From contig JADZBW010000404.1 of the NCBI GenBank assembly GCA_020851885.1, positions 1 through 6,431 on the forward strand: a stretch of DNA of 6,431 nucleotides. Reading direction: 5' to 3'. This DNA is from Fimbriimonadaceae bacterium (GTDB lineage Bacteria; Armatimonadota; Fimbriimonadia; Fimbriimonadales; Fimbriimonadaceae). The position numbers were made by a program, and so were the translations under genes. Below the pieces are notes generated by a model. The model saw nothing but the letters and a program-made list of their open reading frames with translations. It was not told the origin of the DNA and searched no databases. Position 1 is the first letter of the stretch; every line of letters starts with the position of its first letter. Of the stretch, positions 1 through 4,986 are shown piece by piece.

Positions 1-8
1 AATTAGAA

Positions 9-30
9 GCCCGCCTTGGGGAGGGCGGGC
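9..30 (-). terminator. Putative terminator closing the capsid operon
   Basis: On the minus strand GCCCGCC and GGCGGGC form a perfect 7-bp GC-only stem with an 8-nt loop, followed by TTCTAATT, a poor but T-rich tail. It lies about 120 bp after the last clear gene of the leftward operon. On the plus strand the hairpin is followed by CGGGTTAG, so it suits only leftward transcripts. The interrupted T tract makes it a moderate rather than strong intrinsic terminator. Confidence 0.6.
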
Positions 31-149
31 CGGGTTAGAGGATTTGCGTCTCGTCCATCGGCGGTTTAATTCCGATGACACTGGTTCTAACGTTTATCCC
101 CTGCTCCCGGTTTCGTAGACCTAGGACCAAATTCCGATGATCTCGATCG
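31..149. other. Operon tail without a convincing gene
   Basis: This stretch between the last structural gene and the hairpin at 9-30 holds no clear coding region. On the minus strand a frame from TTG (128-130) to TAA (35-37) could encode 31 residues ending PPMDETQIL, but its start has no good ribosome binding site. The 11-mer AATTCCGATGA occurs twice in direct orientation (68-78 and 130-140). It may be a 3' untranslated region or the remnant of a further gene. Confidence 0.35.
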
Positions 150-452
150 CTAGGCCACCAAGAGCAATCGCGCCACGGTCTGGCCTCCAAGACGCACGTT
201 GACCGCCTTGCGCACGGTCAGCGATTGGGAATCCCAAACCACGATGTCTCCAACACCGGTCGGGTCGGTAGCGGGAACCGTCATTGTCCGAACCGGTAAA
301 GGATAAGTGCTATGCTCCGCAGGCGTGGCATAGAGCAGCGCCCGACTGTAACTGGCGATGCGGAACCATCCCATACGAGCTTGGCCGCCAACGGTGAAGG
401 GATCGCCAACTCGGCCTATCGCAAGAGTTACCCTGGACGCCAGCGCACTCAC
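150..452 (-). CDS. Putative head-closure (stopper/neck) protein
   Basis: A 100-aa protein with many short hydrophobic stretches alternating with turns, for example TVGGQARMGWFRIASYS, VGDIVVWDSQSL and VNVRLGGQTVARLL, which suggests a small beta-barrel. No signal peptide or membrane segment is visible. It starts at GTG (450-452) and overlaps the stop of the adaptor gene by 4 nt (GTGA). AGGAGG at 460-465 is spaced 7 nt from that GTG, so the two are translationally coupled. In tailed phages the gene after the gp6-like adaptor usually encodes a head-completion or stopper protein of about 100-120 aa, such as lambda gpFII or SPP1 gp16. The role is inferred from size, predicted fold and position; I do not recognise the sequence itself. 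It is the last clear gene before the terminator-like hairpin at 9-30. Confidence 0.5.
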   Translation of the reverse strand: MSALASRVTLAIGRVGDPFTVGGQARMGWFRIASYSRALLYATPAEHSTYPLPVRTMTVPATDPTGVGDIVVWDSQSLTVRKAVNVRLGGQTVARLLLVA

Positions 453-862
453 TCTTCGACCTCCTTAAAGGCGCTCAGGACCCCCGATATCGGCCCAACT
501 TCGATACCTGCCTTGAGGAACGGCTTGAGACGCGCCCAACCCGCGATCACCAGCCCGCTTGGGTCGCGAGCCGAGCGGCGAAAGAATGGCGTGAGGACAA
601 TTCCCTCCAACTCGATCCCTTCGGCGGCGCCAGGTTCCCTGAGTCGCTGGGCGACGAACTCGCCACAGCAGATCTCCAACGCACCCAGATTAAGGGTCGC
701 CTGAAGCCCCGTGTTGCCGAGATCGCTGATCGCCCCGGGCTGGATCGCGTACTCGATGGCAGGCAAGTAATCGGCAAGGATATTGTCGATCGGCGTGTCA
801 AAACTGGAATCGTCGACCGCGCACTTTTCCTTGATCCGTGCGCGCGTAACGGTAAGCGACAT
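449..862 (-). CDS. Putative gp6-like head-tail adaptor protein
   Basis: A 137-aa protein. The opening MSLTVTRARIKEKCAVDD, an acidic linker, then PIDNILADYLPAIEYAI and the helix NLGALEICCGEFVAQRL look like the helical-bundle head-tail connectors (gp6/gp15-like adaptors, phage_gp6-type families) that sit below the portal. The C-terminal part (about 83-137) is less ordered, with FKEVEE at the end. The frame stays open upstream to 997, but I place the start at ATG 860-862 because AGGAGG lies at 871-876, 8 nt away, and the longer version would run through a strong hairpin. A 74-nt gap separates it from the preceding 87-aa gene, and its stop overlaps the next gene by 4 nt. Family assignment is by resemblance and gene order only. 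A Mu gp36-like role is the main alternative. Confidence 0.55.
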   Translation of the reverse strand: MSLTVTRARIKEKCAVDDSSFDTPIDNILADYLPAIEYAIQPGAISDLGNTGLQATLNLGALEICCGEFVAQRLREPGAAEGIELEGIVLTPFFRRSARDPSGLVIAGWARLKPFLKAGIEVGPISGVLSAFKEVEE

Positions 863-890
863 TGATACTCCCTCCTGAAGCGAATTGGCC

Positions 891-923
891 GCTTGAGGGA
901 TGAAATGAAACCATCCCTCAAGC
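891..923 (-). other. Intercistronic 12-bp stem-loop
   Basis: GCTTGAGGGATG and CATCCCTCAAGC pair perfectly over 12 bp around a 9-nt loop, between the 87-aa gene (stop at 937) and the adaptor start (862). No T tract follows on the minus strand (GGCCAATTC), so it is not a classical terminator. It could stabilise the upstream capsid message, mark a processing site or attenuate read-through into the low-copy neck genes. It ends about 14 nt before the adaptor's Shine-Dalgarno sequence. Confidence 0.7.
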
Positions 924-936
924 TGCTGACTTGGCT

Positions 937-1200
937 CTACTTCTTCAGCCGAGCCGCTTTGCCTAGCCGATCGAGTGCGGAACCAAAGGTGACCCATGCC
1001 CGATCCAGTTCCTCAAAGGCGGCCTCCAGCACCTGGGTCGGAGCGTCGTTCCTGCCCTCGATATAGGCTCGAAACGCGTTCCTGAACCCTTCAATCGAAC
1101 CGGCGACGCGAGTTCCGGCAAGATAGGCGGCGGCCGCGGCCCCGACGAGTCCACCGGTGAGGGCGGACAGCGCCAAAGCGACCGATTCCAGGACTCCCAT
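937..1200 (-). CDS. Small membrane-type protein coupled to the capsid gene
   Basis: An 87-aa protein of unrecognised family. Residues about 5-33 are hydrophobic and rich in small residues (SALTGGLVGAAAAAYLAG), giving one probable transmembrane helix with glycine/alanine packing surfaces. The rest (about 38-87) is charged and probably helical, with NAFRAYIEGR and AAFEELDRAW, and ends in a basic RLGKAARLKK. Its ATG (1198-1200) shares one base with the TGA of the major capsid gene (TGATG), and GGAGGG inside the last capsid codons can serve as ribosome binding site, so translation should be tightly coupled. A membrane protein here could be holin-like, could anchor capsids or neck to the membrane, or could be a minor virion protein. 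Nothing in the sequence decides between these. Confidence 0.7.
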   Translation of the reverse strand: MGVLESVALALSALTGGLVGAAAAAYLAGTRVAGSIEGFRNAFRAYIEGRNDAPTQVLEAAFEELDRAWVTFGSALDRLGKAARLKK

Positions 1201-2138
1201 CAGAGGATCCCTCCATAGACGGTCTGCCAGAGTCCGTAACCGACGTTGTATCGACCCCGAACTCCGTAATAGAATCTGTCCCGCATCCAGGCCGATTCCG
1301 ACGCATTCGGATCATCGAGCGCAGTGAATTCCACCGGCACATCGGATCGTTGCTGCAGAATCACGCCCTTGATCGGCCGCTTGGTATCCAGGAGGAACCA
1401 ATAGTCGTCGCTGGCGTCTCGCAAGAACGGGCTGACGATCACATTCAGCCGACCTTGAAAGGCATTGATGTATGGCGTCGCGCCGGCCGTGTCGAGGGCA
1501 TTGCCTCGGTACACCACAACCGGGCTCTCGACAAGCTCCGCCGCCGCCCATTGAAGCTTGGGTCCCACCACAAGCGTATCGGGAAGGATGCCCAGAGGCG
1601 TTCCCTGGTCGTCAGGCACGAGCATCATCGAGTTGATCGCGGCGGCCAGGGTTGTTGCATCGAGCGCCGAAGTCGTCTTGTTCGAGAACGTTGAGCCACC
1701 TTGAACCGGATGCGTGGTGCTCAACAGCGGCTGGCCGTCGTAGCCGGTTCCACTGGAACCGCCGGCAAGGGTTTCAACCACCATCTGCTGACGATGCGCG
1801 GCGACCCGAAACGCCAGGTCCCGAACTCGCATTCGGATCATGTCGAGCTGGTCGTCCTCGATCGCCTTGCGATCGACCGCCAGGCTTGCCTCGAAGACCT
1901 TGTCCTCGATCGAAACCGAGTAACTGGACATGCCGGTTGGGCGACGTTCGTCGAGGAACTCGCGCATCGGCGGAACCGTGCCAAGCCAGCCGTATTTCTG
2001 GACTGGCATCGTCGTGGTGATGATGGTGGCAAGGCGATCGGCGATCGATTGATCTAACTCCGCGCGATAGGCCTCGGCGAATTCGGCCCGGAGCCCGGGC
2101 ACCAGCAATTCAGGAATGTCGCTCTTGGTAAGAGCCAT
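1200..2138 (-). CDS. Major capsid protein, Mu gpT-like (HK97 fold)
   Basis: A 312-aa protein, close to the roughly 300 aa usual for the Mu-like major head subunit gpT family. Family-like features in order: an N-terminal helix with AEAYRAELDQ; KYGWLGTVPPMREFLDERR (48-66); SYSVSIEDKVFEASLAVDR followed by the conserved AIEDD (72-96); a long helix with RVRDLAFRVAAHRQQMVVETL; GYDGQPLLSTTHP (132-144); LPDTLVVGPKL (185-195); and the C-terminal block with VILQQRSDVPVEF (259-271), DDP, MRDRFYYGVRGRYNVGYGLWQ (285-305). These are the contact points by which gpT-type capsids are recognised. It should form the icosahedral shell after proteolytic maturation by the upstream protease. AGGAGG at 2144-2149 lies 5 nt before the ATG. 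The reading frame is intact with no sign of decay, and the 87-aa gene is coupled to its stop codon. Confidence 0.88.
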   Translation of the reverse strand: MALTKSDIPELLVPGLRAEFAEAYRAELDQSIADRLATIITTTMPVQKYGWLGTVPPMREFLDERRPTGMSSYSVSIEDKVFEASLAVDRKAIEDDQLDMIRMRVRDLAFRVAAHRQQMVVETLAGGSSGTGYDGQPLLSTTHPVQGGSTFSNKTTSALDATTLAAAINSMMLVPDDQGTPLGILPDTLVVGPKLQWAAAELVESPVVVYRGNALDTAGATPYINAFQGRLNVIVSPFLRDASDDYWFLLDTKRPIKGVILQQRSDVPVEFTALDDPNASESAWMRDRFYYGVRGRYNVGYGLWQTVYGGIL

Positions 2139-2143
2139 TGAAA

Positions 2144-2193
2144 CCTCCTCAAGTTGAGTGGGAAACGCTCAAGGCGGCGGCAGTCATTGCCGC
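2144..2193 (-). promoter_or_regulatory. Capsid gene leader: two small hairpins and strong RBS
   Basis: In the 65-nt gap before the capsid gene the minus strand shows GCGGCA/TGCCGC (2177-2193, 6-bp stem, 5-nt loop) just after the cement gene stop. TTGAG/CTCAA (2154-2172, 5-bp stem) follows, and then AGGAGG at 2144-2149, 5 nt from the capsid ATG. No T tract follows either hairpin. The arrangement suits message stabilisation or tuning of capsid translation; that role is inferred. Confidence 0.45.
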
Positions 2194-2203
2194 GAACCGA
2201 GCA

Positions 2204-2644
2204 TCAAACACAGTAGTTGTCGATCCTGACGCGCACACCTGCGACACCGGTCGACGTGGTCTCCATCGCCGTGATCGTCCCAACCTTGTATTGGTTGGTC
2301 AGGCCCGCCGTCGCGATTTGGACTTCCCAGTCCGTGTTGGCGTAGACCTCCTTTCCGATATCGGCGACGGTGGGCGTAAATCCCGCCACCGCCTTGAATA
2401 CGAAGGACCCGGCCTTGGACAAGATGATGGACTTGTCGCCGGCTGCTCCCGCTGAGTTATCGACGGTCTCATTGGCGACGCCCGCGAACTTCAGACTTGC
2501 GGTTCCGTGGGCGATCGGAATCAGAAATCCCGATGCGTTGATCGCTGCCAACGCGCCTTTGTAGATTCGAACGTTAGAGACTTGATAGCGAACCACCAGT
2601 CCGGGCTTCTCAAAAGCCTCGAATGGGGCGGTGAGTGCTGCCAA
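2204..2644 (-). CDS. Small beta-rich capsid cement/decoration-like protein
   Basis: A 146-aa protein between protease and capsid genes. It reads as alternating short beta strands with VRIYKGALAAINASGFLIPI, ASLKFAGVANETVDN, GSFVFKAVAG, DIGKEVYANTDWEVQIA and QYKVGTITAMETT. The pattern of an entry strand, a removable 'G' stretch, 'GVA.E', 'V...G..V.F' and a 'G..VYA' turn recalls the DUF2190-type capsid cement proteins encoded next to phage capsid genes. I choose the TTG at 2642-2644 as start because AAGGAGG ends 6 nt upstream of it. A longer ATG version from 2689 would translate through that ribosome binding site and add the unlikely basic, Cys-containing tail RTISCANPRRCH. It probably decorates or stabilises the shell. 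The position matches the small gene between I and T in Mu. The family call is by resemblance only. Confidence 0.6.
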   Translation of the reverse strand: MAALTAPFEAFEKPGLVVRYQVSNVRIYKGALAAINASGFLIPIAHGTASLKFAGVANETVDNSAGAAGDKSIILSKAGSFVFKAVAGFTPTVADIGKEVYANTDWEVQIATAGLTNQYKVGTITAMETTSTGVAGVRVRIDNYCV

Positions 2645-2662
2645 ATGGCACCTCCTTGGGTT

Positions 2663-2682
2663 TGCGCATGAAATCGTGCGCA
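2663..2682 (-). other. Intercistronic hairpin before the cement gene
   Basis: Two copies of the self-complementary hexamer TGCGCA (2663-2668 and 2677-2682) can pair into a 6-bp stem with an 8-nt loop. It sits between the protease stop (2711) and the AAGGAGG of the cement gene. No T tract follows. It resembles the hairpins in the other two intercistronic gaps of this operon in placement, not in sequence. Confidence 0.4.
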
Positions 2683-2710
2683 TCGTCATGGGCTATTGCG
2701 CGGAGTTGCC

Positions 2711-3649
2711 TCACACGCTAGCCGTTTTCTTCTGAGCGATCGCTTCCAGACTCACATCTGGGAAATGCCGACGGTAAAAGGCCACTTCCTCCGGCAGCAT
2801 CAGCACCGACGAAGTGTCCTCGACGGGCTGGGGCGCCTTCTCCCCGAGCATCGAATGCCGCGGCTGGGCTCTCAACAGCTTTGAAACAAGATCCGCGACG
2901 GGAACCGTCTCGCCATCGAACACGATGCCCGTCCCCTGGTTCATCAACGCTTGGGCAAACGGCACTTGGGCCGGAGTGATGCGCCCCTGGGCAACCAGGC
3001 CCTTCAACTCGGCGGAGACCATCGCTTCGCGATTCTGCCGAATCAGGCTTTCGTATCGCGATCGCCAATTCTCAGCGGGCATCGACTCGCACTCGAATCG
3101 GATCGAATCCGAGAACAACTGGGCCGTTGCCACCCGAGGGTTCCGAACGAGGCTCAGTTCACGAATCTCGGCGAGATCGGGGGAAAGCCCGACCGAAAGC
3201 GACTTGGCACCCGATCTCTCGATCAGCGCATCGGCCTCTTCGGTCAAAGAAACCAACCCGAATAGCTCGCTCCCTTCAACGGCAACCTCGGTCAAGTAAC
3301 CAAGCTCCAAGGGTGAATCTGCATGCTCGATCCAAATGGGAACAGGCAGATCGAAATTCGCCGCAAGACGCTCCAAGTCTGCGACCGTGACCTTGAGCCC
3401 CTTGTCCGGATAATCTCCGGCTTCGAAGATCTTGGCCCGTCGCTCGATCCAACGAGGCTCGACCGCAAGATAGGGCGGAGCCTCCGTTTCCTTGGCGGTA
3501 AACGCTTGAAGCATGGCTTCTCGCTCCGTTTGACTGGCGCTACGACGTTGTCCGTGGTAACCAGGTCCGACTTCTGCAGCCTGCCGAAGCAGGTTGTCCA
3601 AATCGGCGATTGACTTTTCTCTGTGACTGATTGTTATCACCTCCTGCAT
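2711..3649 (-). CDS. Prohead protease (Mu gpI-like) with scaffold-like C-terminus
   Basis: A 312-aa protein. The core of about 60-185 carries the hallmarks of Mu-like prohead proteases: WIERRAKIFEAGDYPDKG (67-84), VTVADLERLAANFD, then IEHADSPLELGYLTEV (107-122) with the probable catalytic H109. These are followed by TEEADALIERSGAKSLSVGLSPD (136-158) with candidate nucleophile S150 or S152, and EIRELSLVRNPRVATAQLF (161-179). It should cleave itself and the scaffold during head maturation. Residues about 186-312 are helical and polar, like the scaffold part of Mu I/Z; M190 (codon at 3080-3082) could be an internal start. First gene of the operon, just behind promoter 3664-3693. The start is uncertain: the ATG at 3647-3649 has no upstream Shine-Dalgarno sequence, while a near-perfect AGGAGGTGAT lies inside the frame and points to a start near codon 7 (ATC, 3629-3631). 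Confidence 0.82.
   Translation of the reverse strand: MQEVITISHREKSIADLDNLLRQAAEVGPGYHGQRRSASQTEREAMLQAFTAKETEAPPYLAVEPRWIERRAKIFEAGDYPDKGLKVTVADLERLAANFDLPVPIWIEHADSPLELGYLTEVAVEGSELFGLVSLTEEADALIERSGAKSLSVGLSPDLAEIRELSLVRNPRVATAQLFSDSIRFECESMPAENWRSRYESLIRQNREAMVSAELKGLVAQGRITPAQVPFAQALMNQGTGIVFDGETVPVADLVSKLLRAQPRHSMLGEKAPQPVEDTSSVLMLPEEVAFYRRHFPDVSLEAIAQKKTASV
3640..3645 (-). promoter_or_regulatory. Ribosome binding site inside the annotated protease frame
   Basis: AGGAGG, extended to AGGAGGTGAT, matches the 3' end of bacterial 16S rRNA over ten bases but lies downstream of the only nearby ATG. Eight nt downstream, in frame, is ATC (3629-3631). No ATG, GTG or TTG is suitably spaced in any frame. 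Either translation starts at the rare AUC, or the ATG is used on a very short leader (about 8 nt) and the motif is incidental. Confidence 0.55.
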
Positions 3650-3663
3650 GAGATGTCGTCACT

Positions 3664-3693
3664 GTTATAGTAGACATCTGTCTACTTAGTCAA
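3664..3693 (-). promoter_or_regulatory. Sigma-70-type promoter of the capsid operon
   Basis: On the minus strand TTGACT (3688-3693) and TATAAC (3664-3669) are each one mismatch from the -35 and -10 consensus, spaced 18 bp. Transcription would start near 3657, about 8 nt before the protease ATG and about 12 nt before its AGGAGG. It lies only 11 bp beyond the T tract of the mrp terminator, so the capsid operon has its own transcriptional start rather than being read from mrp. Confidence 0.75.
3669..3686. promoter_or_regulatory. Perfect 18-bp palindromic operator in the promoter spacer
   Basis: AGTAGACA-TC-TGTCTACT is an 8+2+8 perfect dyad that fills the spacer between -35 and -10 and touches the -10 hexamer. 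A dimeric protein bound here would block RNA polymerase, so it is most likely a repressor site. The ACA-N2-TGT core has the same register as BlaI/MecI/CopY-family operators. A lineage-specific LexA box or a phage repressor site are the other options. No regulator gene for it is present in the window. Confidence 0.72.
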
Positions 3694-3704
3694 CCATGGG
3701 AAAC

Positions 3705-3730
3705 AAAAAAAGTCGGAAAATTTCTCCGAC
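3705..3730 (-). terminator. Rho-independent terminator of mrp
   Basis: On the minus strand GTCGGA and TCCGAC form a 6-bp stem (extendable by AAA/TTT pairs in the loop), followed directly by seven T residues. It begins 18 nt after the mrp stop codon and insulates the capsid operon promoter immediately beyond it from mrp transcription. Confidence 0.88.
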
Positions 3731-3747
3731 CTTCATTGCCCAACCCG

Positions 3748-4815
3748 CTAGGCGACTGGTTCGGCCGACTTGGCCATGGAAAGGATCGACGCTTGCTGCG
3801 CCAACTGACCGGCGATCTGGCGGAACGCCTCCGCTGGGGGCCGATGAGGGGCTCCGATAAGCGCAGGAACGCCCTTGTCGCCCGCATCGCTGACGCTGGG
3901 ATCGAGTGGAATCGAACCCAAATAAGGCACGTCGATCTGCTCGGAAAGCTGCTCTCCAGTGAGGCCCGCAAAGATCTGCGAGACTTCGCCGCAGTTGGGG
4001 CAGACGAACCCTGCCATGTTCTCCACGACTCCCATGATCGGCGCGTTCAGACGTCGGAAAAGCTGCACGCTCTTGCCGGCGATGTTGGCCGCCACATGGT
4101 GGGGTGTCGTCACAATAACCACACCCGTAAGCGGCGCCAATTGGGCCAGGCTCATGGGCGCGTCGCCGGTTCCGGGAGGTAGGTCCACCAAGAGGTAATC
4201 GAGTTCGCCCCACTCGACGTCTTCAAGGAGCTGCTTGACGGTCCCGGCAACCATAGGGCCGCGCCAAAGAACCGCTTGTCCTTCCTCCAGCAGCAGCCCG
4301 AGCGACATCATCGAGATGCCGAATCGCTCGATCGGGATGATCTTGCCGCCCTGAGTGAAGGGACGCTCGTGTTGGGCGCCGAGCATCAGCGGAATCGAGG
4401 GGCCATAGACGTCCGCGTCCATCAGGCCGACCCTTGCCCCGGTCTGGGCAAGGGCCACCGCCAAGTTCAACGTGACCGTGCTCTTGCCAACGCCGCCTTT
4501 ACCGCTCGCGATCGCGATCGCATGCTTGACTCCTGGGATCAGGTCCTCGGGTTTGGGCTGGCGCTGCCGAACCTGAGCCGTCATTTCCACATCCACGGAT
4601 TCAACTCCGTCCAGTTTAAGCACTTCCTCTTCGCACTGTTCCATGAGCAGGTCCTTGACCGGGCACGCGGGGGTCGTAAGCTCGACTTTGAAGGAGACCT
4701 TGCCTCCGTCGATCTGGATGTCTTTGACGAATCCCAGGGCGACGATGTCCCGGCGAAGATCGGGATCTTGGACGTTTCGGAGGGCTGCGAGAATGGCTTC
4801 TTGGTCGATCGGCAC
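3748..4815 (-). CDS. mrp: Mrp/NBP35-family iron-sulfur carrier ATPase
   Basis: A 355-aa cytosolic P-loop ATPase that binds and hands on Fe-S clusters to apoproteins. The N-terminal MIP18/DUF59 domain spans about 1-85, with QDPDLRRDIVALGFV and TPACPVKD (conserved C51). The MinD-like ATPase domain follows: deviant Walker A SGKGGVGKS (104-112, signature lysine K106), DADVYGPS (133-140), DLPPGTGD (211-218), and VTTPHHVA. The CPNC motif (C272, C275) is the cluster-binding pair at the dimer interface. Length and architecture are those of full-length bacterial Mrp (ApbC). The start is GTG at 4813-4815 with no Shine-Dalgarno sequence; TACCCT lies about 7 nt upstream, which would suit a leaderless transcript. 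It ends 18 nt before its own terminator. The upstream sigma gene ends at a hairpin, so mrp is probably monocistronic. Confidence 0.96.
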   Translation of the reverse strand: MPIDQEAILAALRNVQDPDLRRDIVALGFVKDIQIDGGKVSFKVELTTPACPVKDLLMEQCEEEVLKLDGVESVDVEMTAQVRQRQPKPEDLIPGVKHAIAIASGKGGVGKSTVTLNLAVALAQTGARVGLMDADVYGPSIPLMLGAQHERPFTQGGKIIPIERFGISMMSLGLLLEEGQAVLWRGPMVAGTVKQLLEDVEWGELDYLLVDLPPGTGDAPMSLAQLAPLTGVVIVTTPHHVAANIAGKSVQLFRRLNAPIMGVVENMAGFVCPNCGEVSQIFAGLTGEQLSEQIDVPYLGSIPLDPSVSDAGDKGVPALIGAPHRPPAEAFRQIAGQLAQQASILSMAKSAEPVA

Positions 4816-4844
4816 AAGTGTTAGGGTACCAGGGTATGAGTTGA

Positions 4845-4874
4845 TCGAAGGACCGTGATGCAGGTCGAAGGACC
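4845..4874. repeat. Two 10-bp repeats 20 bp apart upstream of mrp
   Basis: TCGAAGGACC occurs at 4845-4854 and again at 4865-4874, a period of exactly 20 bp, about two helical turns. The right copy extends to the dyad GGTC-GAAG-GACC (4863-4874) and the left to GATC-GAAG-GACC with one mismatch. They lie about 30-60 bp upstream of the mrp GTG, where two regulator dimers on the same face of the DNA would act on the mrp promoter. The regulator is unknown. Confidence 0.5.
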
Positions 4875-4907
4875 CGAAAATCTGTTGGCGCTCCGCCTAC
4901 AAATAAC

Positions 4908-4937
4908 CTAGCCCCGGTTGGGAAAGTCCGGGGCTAG
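4908..4937 (-). terminator. Hairpin terminator after the ECF sigma gene
   Basis: CTAGCCCCGG and CCGGGGCTAG form a perfect 10-bp stem with a 10-nt loop, 50 nt after the sigma factor stop codon. On the minus strand it is followed by GTTATTTG, a weak T-rich tail; on the plus strand by AGAGTGATC. It therefore fits termination of the leftward sigma transcript and separates it from mrp. Confidence 0.7.
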
Positions 4938-4986
4938 AGTGATCCGACGTCGTCGAATCGGTCGACGCAATCTCCTCGGTCGCGCT

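Noticed and set aside
1..81. GTG-initiated minus-strand frame from 81 running off the left edge
   Set aside because: It would be translated through the GC-rich terminator-like hairpin at 9-30, and the nearest purine-rich motif is badly spaced.
312..704. 130-codon plus-strand frame opposite the stopper and adaptor genes
   Set aside because: It is antisense to two well-supported genes, has no ribosome binding site, and its translation is low-complexity, basic and Ser/Pro-rich as expected of a shadow frame.
449..997. Long 182-aa version of the adaptor starting at 997
   Set aside because: It would overlap the 87-aa gene and run through the 12-bp hairpin and the AGGAGG that fits the internal ATG at 862.
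1200..2138. Encapsulin nanocompartment as the identity of the shell protein
   Set aside because: The sequence blocks are of the Mu gpT type, and the operon carries a maturation protease and neck-like genes that encapsulin loci lack. No cargo enzyme gene is present.
2645..2689. N-terminal extension of the cement protein to ATG 2687-2689
   Set aside because: The extension lies across a hairpin and the AAGGAGG that is ideally placed for the TTG at 2642-2644.
3686..4213. 175-aa minus-strand frame inside mrp
   Set aside because: It overlaps the conserved ATPase motifs of Mrp in another frame and has an arginine-rich nonsense composition.
4276..4824. 182-codon plus-strand frame opposite mrp
   Set aside because: It is fully antisense to a strongly recognised conserved gene. 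Its length comes from high GC on the opposite strand.
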